Source of the DNA: Strigamia acuminata
Lineage: Eukaryota; Arthropoda; Chilopoda; Geophilomorpha; Linotaeniidae
Reading direction: 5' to 3'
Length of the DNA stretch: 64,000 bases
Assembly: GCA_949358305.1 (NCBI GenBank)
Contig: OX442314.1
Location: 23,429,060 to 23,493,059 of the forward strand
Each line of letters opens with the position of its first letter. Positions within the stretch are counted from its first letter, which is position 1. Shown here one piece after another: positions 11,489 through 24,337 of this stretch. Under the pieces are notes generated by a model, which was given only the letters and a program-made list of their open reading frames with translations, had not been told where the DNA came from and did not search any database. The translations under genes and the position numbers were made by a program.

Positions 11489-14400
11489 GTAAGCCTATTT
11501 TTTATTTATTTCCCGTGTCGTAACACTCAAAAATCCACAAAAACAACATCTTTAACACTAATTTGTTTATTAATAAATAATTCACACATTTTAACGCAAA
11601 AAAAAAATAATTTTAATAGAAAAACAAAACACACCTGGTCTGGTTCTCTGGTATCTGCTAGTAATCCAATTTAAAACTGTTTATCACTTCCGGTTCCGGT
11701 TATATCAGGGAATCAAGTTTACCTCGCACAGGTGTGAATGATCACTCAGGGGCACTCAGTTGAGATGATTAAAAAGATAACGATCGATTCCAGATAAATC
11801 GATATCTTAACCTGAACCAATTCTCTATTTATTCTCAATCCGCACTTCCAGTTGAAAAAGTCAACTAATTTACAAGAAAAAGGCAGATAAAATGCTAAAA
11901 ATGTTTGCCGCGAGCTCACAAATTCCTCTGTCCTGCAAACTACTACTCCACTTTGTCCACACGTTCACCCCGAAGAATGCGTGCGCCTCTTAGTGAGTTA
12001 ATTAGACGCTAAAATTTGTTCAATCTTCCCCCCCTTTTGTCATTTTTTTTATTTTTTTTTATAATTTGCCCTCTTTCTATCACGAGTTTTCAGATTCTTT
12101 GTGTAACTCCTTCGCCATTTGTATAAGGAACTCTATCTGCTATCCTAATTAAGCCCTAATCCCCCTTCCACCTCCATCTTCTATGGTTTGCTAATTAATA
12201 GCCTTAAGCTGCAACTACCAACTTCCACTTGTGAACAATGTAAAATTGCAACAAAAAATTCACAGAAGATCCAGAATAATTAAAACATTTTTGCCCCGCT
12301 TTGCCGAACCGCACCGCAGCGAAGCCCACATTTCTGCAAAACCCTTTTCATTAGGAAGGATGTCAAGATTGATATTATCTCTCAATTGCGTTTTCATCGT
12401 CAAGTGATGTGATGACTGGCATGCACAGACCTGCAGGTGCCGTCACTTCAGAGAACAGAGTCCCGCAAAGGCTTATAAAGATGATTGAAAAGGCGTCCTC
12501 AATTGAAAATAAGACATATTTAGGCCTTGAGTTGAGTGTTAATCTAGTTACAATTTTTTTTTTAAAATTATAAAAAAAAAAATAATAATATTTTTTATAT
12601 ACATTTTATTACGTATAGAAACAACCAAACACTCGATCCATTCTAATGATACTTAATTTTAATGTGGTTAAAACTGTAATTTATAAATTAAAATCAAATA
12701 TGTAAGAGCAGGTTGTTGGTCTTCGAAATTACTGGTTTTATTAAGTAATATATATTTAAATCAGGCTTAATTTATTAAATGACAAGCGAGTATGTAGATT
12801 TATTTATTTATTTATTTATGATTTTTTTAAATGCCGGCTTTTTTAAATGTAAAAATGTAAAAATTTAAAATTAACTGCATTTCATTTTTCAGCACTTGTC
12901 AGTAAGATTTCAAAGTTAAAGTTCAATTAGGTGTACACTTTGACACAAGACACAGAGAGAGGGTGGGGTTTGTAATGGCTCCCAACATTAAGCGTTGATT
13001 TCCAATGTTCAACCAAGGATGCAGTTGACCCAACGGTCCTGAGGCTAATTACACTTTGTGGCCTCGAGATACAATGATTACCCGCTGACCATCCATTATT
13101 CATGGCGTTCCCTTCTGATACAAATATATCGTGCTTGCCGATACACATGTTGTTTATTACACACTTTTTTTTTCTCTCCACAAACAGCAAACACACCTCT
13201 CAGGTGTTCGTGTTGCTACTTTTTATTTTATTTTATTATTTTTTATTTTTATTTTTTTTTTACTACACTTTCCGATCTTTGTCAATCATTTGCTGTTAAT
13301 TCTTTCTAATTTGCAATTCCCGTCACTCAAAAACAGTAAATTGCTTTTAATTCCCCTCGAATTACTTTGAAAAAAAAAAAGACTTTGATTTCATGCTTAT
13401 AATTTTTAATTTTTAAATTACAACAAATCATGAGAAGATTATCAAAAAATTTACCCAAAAAAAAAAAAAAAAAAATCATTCAAATAAATATTCAAAAATC
13501 ATTAAAAAATATTTTACATTTTTCTCCAACTCGTGTTGTCAGGTTGCATTTATTGGTGCATCAGCAACAACAAAACAGAGAGACACATTGAAATCAATTG
13601 TTAAACAAACCTCATTATAGGACAGAAAAGCATAAAAGAGCAGCTGCTATGCCGTGAAGCTAACCACGCCTACACCGCACAGGGAAAGGAAAACGAAGTT
13701 TCAAATATTTCATGCAGAGGGGGGAGCGGAAAAAGACAAAAAAAAGAGTCAGAGATCACGCAGATGTAAACTGGTCATTGTTTCGTTGCGGCATTTAATT
13801 TCCGGTGTGTCCAGCGTCTTCCTATAGCCATGCATCGTCACGACAACTAAACAAAACTGGGCTATGCTTATAAAGGTGGAACCAAATTTATCAAGGGAAG
13901 CAGGTGTCTGCGAGCCAAAAACCAGGGGTAATCAAACACGAGGGACCATACACCCATAGAAAAACAAAAACATAAATAAAATGCATCAGCCTCGTTTTCA
14001 GGTGACATAACTCAGGAATTTAGTTCATTTATACACAAGTTCACTCAACTCTTCTTGATCTTTCATTCACGTCTAATCCATTGTCATCTTTTTAGACACA
14101 ATGACACTGAAAGTCTAGTCCACTTACCCGCGCAACAACAAGGTCAAGACCCCTCTCTTTCCTTCCCCACCTCTCCTTCAATAAACCCAGATCAAAGACC
14201 TTTGTGCTCTTTCGTCGCTTCGTTTGCATATTTCGTTTAAATTGATTTGTTTACGTGTCGCGAAAAAGCAAACTTTCTCTCTGATCGAATAAAATGTGGG
14301 CGGGAAATCAATTGATTCGATTTTGCCACGCCTGATCCATTTCCATCACTTAATTGATGTCAAAGTATTTACGTTCCCACGCGAAATCACTCATCATCGC

Positions 14401-14726
14401 TCGAGTCTCCTCCCTCTCAATTTAATGACACACTAGAGAGAAGATTCCCCCATCTGCTGTGTCAACAGATTCATCGTTATTCCATCATGCAAACACACTA
14501 TCAATCAACAAGTACATTGTATTATACGCAGGGGATCCATTTATAAACTGATTGTACTCATAAACCAACAGCAACTTTTCGTTTCTCAATATTGACCGAT
14601 ACATAAATTATCGAAGAAAAACAACAACAAAAAAACTCACTTTTACAACGCGTCAATCTCCTTTACCCCCCAATGCTAACACCAGGGCTGTACGCGTTAC
14701 TGCAATTTGGTAACAACTTACCGTAA

Positions 14727-14882
14727 CAGTCGAAACTCTTTACAACGAAATATCGATTCCTTATTATTATCGAATTTTTTTAACATAGTGTTCTATGGCC
14801 AGCCAACCAAACCAGCCATTTTTAGATATTCGTTATATCGATAATTCGTTATATCGCGATTCGTTATAAAGAGTTTCGACTG
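14727..14882. mobile_element. Tigger/pogo-like MITE (copy 1)
   Basis: A 156-bp element whose ends are inverted copies of CAGTCGAAACTCTTTA, followed inside by CGAAT/TCGTTATATCG subrepeats. The flanks contain TA-rich dinucleotides, consistent with insertion at TA. A second copy at about 47369-47500 shares the right half almost base for base. The end sequence resembles Tigger/pogo terminal repeats. There is no coding capacity, so it is a non-autonomous derivative. Confidence 0.75.
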
Positions 14883-15081
14883 TTTAGTAATTTAGCTAAA
14901 AAAGTAACTAGTTATCGTTACATTTTTACGTATAAATATATAAATTTCGACTATCAAAAAAATAAAAATTATCATTAGTATAAAATTTAAACCTTGGTGT
15001 CCGTTAAGTGTTATAGGGAACCCCGGAAGTATACACAAGGCGCGACAAATTACTAGCAGGCTGTGGCGTTTTGCCTACCCA

Positions 15082-15097
15082 TTCACGCATGCGTGAA
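15082..15097. repeat. Perfect 16-bp palindrome TTCACGCATGCGTGAA
   Basis: Each half is the exact reverse complement of the other. Its centre, GCATGC, is shared with several other GCGCATGC-type sites in the window. It could be a dimer-binding site or chance; function unknown. Confidence 0.5.
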
Positions 15098-17839
15098 ATC
15101 CGAATGGGAGTAGAGCCCCATTCTATTGTCACCTGAAGCTCTCGTGCTCAAATCTCGGCTTGCGATGCATCAGTGCGGACAGGTGCATCATCTTCACCTG
15201 CCGGATGAGGGAAACTTTTCTCCATCACTGCCCTCTCGTGACCATTCGAAAAACTCCAGCTGCCCTCCATATAGCTCGAAATGACCGCACCTTATACTTC
15301 TATCCCTCGGTGTAATCTCTTTATTAAATGACTGTCTCGTTAATAAAAACCCCACGTACCGGATCGCGCATTTTTTTCGCTCGCTTGTCTGATGGTCCAC
15401 AACACTCACGGCTTTTTACCAGAGATAACTGAATTTTAAGATAGGTTAAAAAACTCAAAAATACTAATTGGTAAGAAATTTAGGCCATATAATTTTTTTT
15501 TTTTAAAATTATTTACAAAAAATAATAATTTTTTTTTTTTTAGTTTTAAAAATTAATAATAGTTCCGTAAATACCGTTGTTCATACCGTACAACACCGAT
15601 AAGCATCTCAGTTTACTTGATCTTGACACCAGTATTAGACATTAATTTTCCTGGCTGACCGATGGTGGATTTTCATTTCACGTCTCTCGATCAACTTTGA
15701 AGATAAGTTGTCGCTGATGACAACACGCAATTCAAACTTATAACAAACAAAAACACTCAAAACAAAAAAATAAATAAAAACAAAACGAAACAAAACAAAA
15801 AAAAAGCGGAAAAAAACCCACAATATAAATCTCATCGTATTTAATTAACTGCCGTAATAAAATTTATTTTTCTACGTTTTTTATCCCCATAAATTATCCA
15901 TTTTTTAATCCCACAAACGATTCTCTAAGCACCCGGTGATATTGCTTAAAATATATTTCCGACATTTACATTTTACCCCGAACGAGGCCCCACATTCTCG
16001 GACTATCATAAATTTATAAATATATTTTTTAAAATAAACAAAAAAAAAAAAAAAAAAAAAAAAAAAAGAATTTCCCCGCGAAACAATCAATTGAACAAAC
16101 CTGAACATGGTCGGTCACCTTTGAAGGTGATTACCGGATAAACCTCTTCTTCACATAATCGCATGTGGCGATCTCATCAAAATTCACTCCCACCTTACTC
16201 ATTTGCCCAGATCCATGCCCATCATCCAAGACGTACAAGCGCTGAAGCTCTTTAATTATCAGCTTTATCTGCCAAACCAAACTTATCATATTTAAAAAAA
16301 TATATATAAATTCCGAACGAAAGATGTGAGGTCAAGCACACCCAGGGTCAAACTCATGACCAGTAAAAAAGGGTTAACAAATGATGCTCGTTCTCATCAT
16401 CTTTTCCCTCATTTAATGCCATAAATTAACGACTTTTAACACGCCGTAAACAGGAAACCATTACGACGTGCAAAGTAGAAAGATTATTTGCAAAAAAGTG
16501 AATATATTTTAAAAAATTATATATAAATTAACATTTTGCTTTTAACTGTGCGACATAAAACTACAATATTAATTTTTTTCGCCACATTTTTTCGAAGCTA
16601 TAAATAAAAATGTACGACCATTTTTCACTTAGCAAGAACCAGTCAAAATTGCATCGCACTAACAATTTTTCACGCAGCAATTAAATCTAAGGGGGTCACG
16701 AGACTGGGAGATATGGCAGTGGGTGGGATGAGTGAGGGATAAATACAAGTTCTTCCAGTTAGTTGCCCGCATTTTTCTCTTTTAAAAAATGGCTAAATAT
16801 CGAGTTTAAGGAATTAGCTGGGGAAAAATTGTTAACAATTACCGAGCACAAGCTGACACTGAAAAAGGAAACATTTCAAATGACCACACCTGCTCAACTC
16901 AATCCAACCATTTGACAGCTAACTTAGCCACAGGTAACTACATCAATTTCTGGCCATTTAACACACCTCAGATTTTTTTATCTTCCCCTTATTCCCCCTC
17001 AAAACGTAAGTTATAGTTATTTACTGTTTTAAAACTTGTCTTCAACAAAATGGATTACTTTTACAATTATTGTGATTATAGCTTAACGAGTAGAACGACT
17101 CAGATTCAGGCTTCAAAATCCGAGAAAAAATCACCTTTCTAACAGGAAAAAATACATAGAAATAACTAATAAGAAGTGAACAAACGTAAAACATATTTAT
17201 ATATATATTTTGTCAAAAAAAATAATATTTTTAACACTGAGTTTTGACGGTAATTTCATCCACTAGCCGGCGACAATCGACTTGTCTCGGCTGCAAGTTA
17301 GAAACTCCGTCCAAAAATTTTGTTTTTAAAAATCCAAAAACCCACATGGTTCAAAAAATATATTTTACAATATATTACTTTTTCAATTAATGCATTCAAA
17401 AATGTACAGCATTTTTCAAAATTAAATATATTATTTGTACAAAGCATTTCATATTTGACAAATAATAACATTGGAAATGCATTTCATAATACATTTTACA
17501 AAACATTATCATTTACAAACCAATAGCACGCAACAATGTATTACAAAATGCATTTCAAAATAAATAGCAATATAATTTCAATGTATTTTCGACACATATA
17601 TAGAAAAACATGACAAAAACACATAAAATCCATAGATTTGCCAATATATCGATAACCGACGACCCAACCAAATCAAGTATTAATTACTTTTCTATATTTA
17701 ACAAAATAAAAAAAAAAAATCTCGACTTGACCCATCTCATTACACCTTTTATAACCAAGTGACCAATTCTTGCGCGTGTATTGAAGGTGTGGAGTGGGTG
17801 TTGCAAACTAGTGCGCGTCACTTGTTGCTATAACAACAA

Positions 17840-18060
17840 GCTTGCAAACAGAAACGCCGATTGAAGACCGGCGTGAATATTTCATGGACCCCACGACGCC
17901 CGTCACAGCATCGCATCTCCCTCCCACCCACGGCTCCGACCTGCGGGAGCCGCGACAAGTGGGATTGTGGGGCACCCACGCATTTTCACCAACAACTCCG
18001 AAACGGACATCTTTGTCGTGCTGAGTTAGTCCGCGCGCTTTAACTGACAGGTATAACATT
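17840..18060. promoter_or_regulatory. GC-rich pocket before the second coding exon; possible internal promoter
   Basis: About 200 bases with clearly higher GC and CpG than the flanks, open in two forward frames and one reverse frame simply because GC-rich DNA has few stop codons. It ends about 280 bases upstream of the exon at 18341. Vertebrate MECOM makes a PR-less form (EVI1) from an internal promoter, and a similar promoter here would start downstream of the PR exon. This is inference: I see no clear TATA box or initiator, and none of the frames splices naturally into the next exon. Confidence 0.25.
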
Positions 18061-18340
18061 CTTCCGCCGCCCCCTTATCAAACAGACCCCTCAAAGACAC
18101 ACCTCGAGGGGGGGTCCATCAAAACCGGATATTTTTTTCCCAAGAAAAAAAAAAACAAAAAACAAAAATTACGACCCAAATCTCATTTCGCTAATCCCAT
18201 AATGCACTGTTTTATTATAATTAATCATTTTATTCCCCATTTTCATCGAAAATTTCACGAAACATTTCCTCCGCGTCATCCGAGTGACAAATGAGTGTAT
18301 ACGAATTGGTTTGCTCATTTCTTCCCGTTTTGCGTTCCAG

Positions 18341-18611
18341 GTGGTGCAGAGCAGTCGCTACATCGCATCACATTAGGAAATAGCTCGTCGCCGACTTTCC
18401 AGCTTGATTCGTCCGACCCATTGTTGCATCAGTTCGATCTCGGACATCACTCCGAACTCAGCGACAACTTTGCCTTCAGCCAAGACTCGAGTTCGCCCGA
18501 TCCAGCTCGAGAAGACGCTACAGGTGCCTCATCCATATTAGGCGCTTCTTCGACTCGTGGAGGAATCTACAAGTGCGTCGCTTGCGAGCAGAGTTTTGCG
18601 GACGTTTTGAG
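18341..18611 (+). CDS. ham: PRDM3/16 (hamlet/MECOM-type) gene, linker exon and start of zinc finger 1
   Basis: The exon is bounded by TTCCAG before 18341 and GTAAG from 18612. It joins the previous exon in phase 1 (G|GT, glycine) and ends in phase 2 (AG|A, arginine). It encodes about 90 residues: a low-complexity linker rich in Ser, Asp and His (for example LDSSDPLLHQFDLGHHSELS), then YKCVACEQSFADVLR, the N-terminal half of a C2H2 finger. The finger is completed by LDEHMLIDH in the next exon, so an intron splits zinc finger 1 between its second cysteine and first histidine. The linker has no family signature I can name, and the assignment rests on the finger and the matching splice phases. 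Confidence 0.88.
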
Positions 18612-20029
18612 GTAAGATGTGTGTAAATAACATTGACCTATGGTTCGTGGGAAGTGAATTCGAGTCCATTTTGGGAAAACCGGACAGTTTTGAGTCCATA
18701 AATTTGATAACACTCAAAATCATGCATTTAAATGCACGAATTTTACCTGCACAAACCGAATTAGAACAAGAAATTTCGTTCCAAACCGAATCAAACAGTT
18801 TAAGTAATAACTCTCCGTGTGTATATAAATCAAATAATAGTAAAAGTCAAATTTAATAACAATCATTTTAAACGCACAAAGTTTACTGTTATATGCATTT
18901 TGAGTTATTAATTAATTATTTTTACGACAAAAAATGAGTTCGATAAACTTTCAATTAAAAAAAGAAGTCTTTTCCACCGTTTACTAACTGGTCTCCAACT
19001 GCTCCAAATACAAAAACATTTTTTTCTTATTATACGACAATTAATAATAAAAAAAAAAAAAATATGGCCGCTTAAATCTCCCGAGAGATGAATTCAACCA
19101 ATGGGCGCGAGTCGCGTCCATTTAGACCAAAAGGTCCGAATTCTCCCCAAAAATTACGACCTTTCTAAAACAACATTTCTCACCTCAATAAAACCTTAGG
19201 GTGTCTTAAAATCTTGAGGGACCCTTTATAAAAATCCAAGTATTTATTTTAAAGATTATACGTGATAAACGCCACTTTTTTCACATGTCACGTGGTTCAC
19301 TGACACGACATTTTTTTCAAAAAGCAAGTGCATACAGTAATCGCAAAAAGTAAAAAAAAAAAAAAAGTATCTAACAGCTACCTGCCTTCACCATTTGTTT
19401 TTTCTTGTACAAATAAGTCCCCAAATTTTTTTTCTTCCCCCTAAGGTGAACTAACCTCATTTCTTCTTCTTTACTTGACCCATCCCTCCTCGCCCCTCAC
19501 TTCACCTGCCCATACCACTTGTTAAACATAACTTGAAATATTTTTGGCTCTGCCCACCTGTGGTTTCATGTTTTGACATTTTTGGCACACCATTTAACAA
19601 TGTGCGCAACACGGCCGAAGCATTCTACCAAAACCACACCGTACCCAATAAAACGTCATTAATTTCGTTTCCAAGACAACCCTCCAAAAAAAAATACTAA
19701 TAAAACATAAATAGTGTTGGCCGGATCGGATGCACGAGCCATGCACGGAAACTTCTCTAGTTGAGAGCAGAGGTCGTTCTTCTTACATCACACTCATATT
19801 GATATGTTTCCTCGTCGCTATAGTAACAAAAAAATGGTCAAAGTGAACAAACGGTGTCTGGACGCAGATGGCGCTTCACATAGAGAAAAAAAAAAGGGGG
19901 AGGGGAAAGTTGAATCACAATATGACAGCGAAGCTTAATTTGCCTGTTGCATTAGATGTGGTTTATTTATTCAAAAAATATGCGGGAGGAATTTTTTTAC
20001 GAACAAAAACGCCGTAATGTATTCTATAA

Positions 20030-20110
20030 CGTACGTCTAAGAACACGCCGAAACAAGGCGAAACCGCGAATGGCTCATTAAATTAGTTATGGCTCTTCTA
20101 TAGATCGACC
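20030..20110 (+). rRNA. 18S rRNA 5'-region-like fragment (non-functional)
   Basis: The stretch contains GCGAAACCGCGAATGGCTCA, then TTAAAT(T)AGTTATGG and TAGATCG, the highly conserved run near the 5' end of eukaryotic 18S rRNA. It is preceded by a match to the upstream ACGTCTAAG..CACGCCGAA..AAGGCG part. Differences from the usual sequence (TTAGTTATGGCTCTTCTATAGATCG instead of TCAGTTATGGTTCCTTAGATCG) mark it as a degenerate copy. Only about 80 bases are recognisable, so it is an inserted rDNA fragment or part of an rRNA-derived repeat and not an rRNA gene. Confidence 0.75.
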
Positions 20111-21589
20111 AAATTCTACTACGATGTGCGCCGTCGATAATTTTAATGTAAAAGAAATTCAAATTTTATGTTTATTTAACTTTAACTGCGTTTTCAGTTT
20201 TCGTATACAGAAATGGCATACAAAGGTTATTGACTTGTTCGCGATGGCCGCGCACTGACCCCTGAATTGAAATCCCTAAACATTTCTGTATGAAGACATT
20301 TCTTAAAATAATTGACTTTCCAAGTACATGTCGATACATTTATTTTTTCTTCTTTTTAAATTCCATTTCATGCATTTTGTATATGGATGCAACAAAGGTG
20401 AAATTGCTGACACACAATAAAAACAGTAATTGTATATCAGTATACACTATGTTCATTCAATATATCATTTTCAAATACAAAAAAAATGTCACAGACCCAA
20501 AAACTCAGTTGATTCAGTTAATATTTTATAAAAGATATATAACATTATTGAAGGGGAAATAAAAAAAGAGTTGATTCGGTGGATTATCTAAAATTCTCAT
20601 TTTTTTTCTTTCTTTTTAAAACTTCCAATACAAACGCGTGTTGTCATCAATGTTTATAGAAACTGTTCACAAAACAAGTCGTTGCGTGATTGAAATATTA
20701 TTAAATTGATAAATAAATAATAAATCGTATCAAAAACAAAAACAATATGCGTTTCCAAGTGATTAAAACACCTAAAATATTAATTTATAATACAGAATAG
20801 TTATAATGGAGATGTCTCAAATTAAAAAAATAAATAAATAAAAACAAATTTTCGGTTGGTTGATTTCCATCTTTGAAAATGTCGCCCAACTACGAGCAAT
20901 CACGATATTAAACCCAGGCCACAAGTTCAAACACAAAACGATTCCTAAAAAGATGCAACAATATTTTTTTCCCCAAACAAATAAATAAAACAAAAATAAA
21001 TTTCATTTTCTTCACCCTTCATCCTCGTGAACAATGTCAAGACCAATCTATTTACCTTGAACCAAAACAAACAAAAAAAATGAAAAAATTCTTCCTGGTC
21101 CATGTGATGTGACAAGATAAAACAAAAAACCGCGAATAAAAACCAGTTTTACCCAAGCTGCACAAAAAAACCTTAATGAACACAGAGGAAGAGACTCCCA
21201 GTCTCAAGGATAACACCCGGGAAATAATTCTCGCCTGCAGATGGACACTGGCCACTGTCTTCCCGTGGGCCTCGACTCGCCTCATGTGCTTTTCTTTTTC
21301 ACATGAATGGTTATTCACCCTCCATTAAAATCCACCTAAAAACCCCCCCAAAAAACCTCCAAACTCACCAAAAACAAAACAAATCGCAACACTAGGGGCT
21401 TTCCATTTCTAATGAACCAATAGCAAGTCATTATTCACAGTCGTGCAATACGTCACTTCACATTGACACATTCTACCAATAGGGGAAAACGGTCAGTAGT
21501 TGGTCATCTACTCATCACTGATGATTTTCGAGAGAGAGAGAAAAAAATTCCCCACACAGTTAAAACGTTGGAATTAATTTCCTCTGAAG

Positions 21590-23850
21590 GAAATCAGTGA
21601 TTCATATCTCAAGGTGTCGCCGCGAGCCACATTGCTCCACAGCCCCGGGGGAAAGCCGGAAGAAACGAAGGTGGGGCAGGGTGGTGCACCCGGCAGGAGA
21701 CACTGGCCATCACACTCGTGGGCCATTTTGCCAAGCAACTCAAGGGCCGCAGCAGCCACGTGCGTTTCACCTGTTGTGCCGACTGCAGGTGGAAAACTCA
21801 AAGACTCGATCCGCGGCACAAGTTCAACTCGCAGCACTTAAAGGATTTAACCAGTCCGCTCTTATCTGCTCGATTCCACATTTAAACCAAAACCATATAA
21901 TTACATTTTATCCAGCATCAGGTAAACAAAAAATACAAACTTCTTTTTTTTCTTACACTTTATCCAATTATTCCGAACAAGAGAATTAATTCTCCTCTTG
22001 TTTTAATTTTTAAAAAAAATATTTATTTATTTATTTAAAAATTCAAATTTCCAACGACAAATTTTTTTTAAAACTCACCGAAAGAGAAAATGACACGGGG
22101 ACCACTAAAGTCCGTCCGCCGGGGGCAGGGGAGGGTACGCGAGGCAATGACGGTGCTTGCAGTCGCAATTTGAGTGGCCAGAGGTTTGGAGAAGGAAATA
22201 GGTTGGAATACGCGCCCGGTACAACGAAAACTAAAGCTAAAACTCGAGCAAAAATGTGTAAAATCAAACGCATTTGCAGCGAATCGATGGCAAAATGCAT
22301 CTTTGCATGTCCCGAGCGCATAAAGTGCATCGCGCATCAAAAACTTGGCAAACAAAACCATACACTAATTGCGTGCATTTGTTTTGCTACATCGAGGTTG
22401 CGTTTTACTTCCGGCCCACTTAACTGTCAATCACTAGCCTTCAGCCACTGTCACCAACAGCTCTAGCCAATCACGCACGAGCACTGGCCGAAGGTGAAAA
22501 GAAAAAAAAGTGACACAGTTTCCGCAACGTCTGCACCGCAACGCTACCTAGCATCAAACGCACAAACTACAAACTAACTTGCAAGACATCCAGCACACAC
22601 AAATTTGCCCGAAATCTGGCGGCGCCGTAAATTTCGCCCAAACTCGCTTCAATCCAAACTAACTTAATTCCCCTTAACCTTGTCCAAATTACCTAATAAG
22701 CGCGTGATTGGTTGTTGATTCGCCTTTTTTAATCTCTTCATATCCAATACATGCTAACAACAGCCCGAAGCAAATATGGAAAGCAGGGAAAGGGGCGAGG
22801 GAGATGTTTGGCTTCCTGGGCGGCAGGTGGGGTCAAGTATCAGCTAATCATGTACTTGGAGGTGGGGCAGTCGAGTGTATCACAGGACCAGACATTGCAT
22901 ATGGCAAAAGAGAACAAGAAATAGAAAGAAAAAAAAAATTCAGGTCCCCTGAGAAGCCCTGCCCCGGCCTCAGGTGAGATCTAGTCCAACGCGGTGAAGG
23001 CAAAAGCCACACAATTGCAGGTGAGGTGGCACGGGCAACAAGGTGTGCAACAAGGAGAAGCTCGTGCTTGCTAGTAGTGTAGAGCACACGTTAGGATACG
23101 CTATGTGCCGCCTAAACTCGTGGACTTGTTTGCTGCATAGGGATATTATGTATTTCAGGAGGATTGCTTTCACCTGTAAGTTCTTTTTCTCTTTTCAAAT
23201 TATTTATCACAAACATCCATAAAGTCATTTAAACTTGATTTATATTTTTTTAATCTATCATTTTTACATTATGCAATTTAAACTGATTTTTAAATTGAGT
23301 TACAATCAAATGATAAATCAGCACTGAGCCGATTATCGGCTGATATCGATGACTTCTCTCGAGCGATTGAATACAAACAGCGATCATTTACTTGTAAACG
23401 GGTCAGTGATTGTGTGATGGCGTGTTCCACGCGATTACACTTGACTCAGGGTGTACTTACAGCCAGAAGACACTATAGTTCATTTTTAACAGGTCCAATT
23501 TGCCATAAATTCCTCGCAATTCCCCGAGCAGAACTTCTATTTCACGGGTTCTTTACTAACTAGGCCCCTTTCGCCTTGTTGGGCGCGAACAAACTCCACA
23601 GAGTAGAAAAAACGGCTAAACACTATACGTAAGACCGGACCTCACAAAGACCACTTCACCTGTCCCGTGTAGGAACTTCACTTGAATCCCTCGATGCAGG
23701 TGTACGCCTGGGGTCATCCAAATCACAGACGGCTTCCTCCTTCACGCCACTTGCCCCTTTCCCTTCTTTTCTCTCCATTTTTAATGAATGTCGAATACGA
23801 GGCAGGTGAAGAGTGAGGAGGATGGTGGGTTGCGAGAATCAGCAGGTGAG
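21590..23850. promoter_or_regulatory. Candidate intronic regulatory region: GC-rich pockets with ten E-boxes
   Basis: CAGGTG or CACCTG occurs at 21768, 21786, 22824, 22971, 23018, 23171, 23657, 23697, 23803 and 23843, ten copies in 2.1 kb. The DNA at 21600-21840 is GC-rich enough that all three forward frames are open for 75 or more codons. These hexamers are sites for Snail, Scratch and ZEB repressors and some bHLH dimers. An intronic enhancer or internal promoter for the last exon is inferred. Confidence 0.35.
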
Positions 23851-24337
23851 AGGAAATCGTGTGGTGGCACGAGCGCCCTGCGGCGGTCAAAGAAAGAACA
23901 ACAATTTTTCATTCAAAACGAACAAACTGATACCGAACACTTGATACCACCGAGTCATAAATAAAAGCAAGAGATAGAAAGAACAAATTGTAAACTCCGG
24001 CTCCGTTGGCTCCGTTCACCCCGCAGCCTAGGCGGGGTCCGACGTCAATCACATTTCATTCATTAAGTTTTCCCCACCGCTCTTTTCCAATCTTTTTCGT
24101 CCAGGAAGACTTGAGCCAAAGGCTATGGGTCAAATCTCAAAATGGAGACATAAACTGACTAATGCTGGTATTATTCAGGGGTGATGATCTCCTTTTTTTC
24201 ACTCGCATTTTATCGGTTTGAATTTCCTAAAAAGAATTGTTGCTAATACTTTAAATATACGAAAATGATTGTTTTTAATTATAAACTTTTTAATTGTAAT
24301 TTTAAATTGTTTTTTTCTTGTATTTTCTCTACTCCAG

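Larger units (their letters stand above)
11489..18340 (+). other. Intron of the PRDM3/16 gene (6852 bp)
   Basis: Bounded by a GTAAG donor and a TTCCAG acceptor, with phase 1 matching on both sides. It is mostly AT-rich, with homopolymer runs (for example an A run at about 16040-16067) and scattered CAGGTG E-boxes, including three at 15130-15200. It contains a Tigger-like MITE (14727-14882), a 16-bp palindrome (15082-15097) and a GC-rich pocket (about 17840-18060) just before the next exon. No coding exon was recognised. Confidence 0.8.
18612..24337 (+). other. Intron of the PRDM3/16 gene (5726 bp)
   Basis: A phase-2 intron with a GTAAG donor and a CTCCAG acceptor. It contains an 18S rRNA-like fragment (20030-20110). 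Between about 21590 and 23850 there are GC-rich pockets with ten CAGGTG/CACCTG E-boxes. The overlapping ORFs at 21574-22466 occur in several frames and on both strands, which is expected of GC-rich non-coding DNA. The remainder is AT-rich with homopolymers. Confidence 0.8.

Noticed and set aside
21597-21989. 130-codon ORF in intron 2
   Set aside because: All three forward frames and one reverse frame are open over the same GC-rich stretch, there is no domain, and no splice arrangement links it to the gene.
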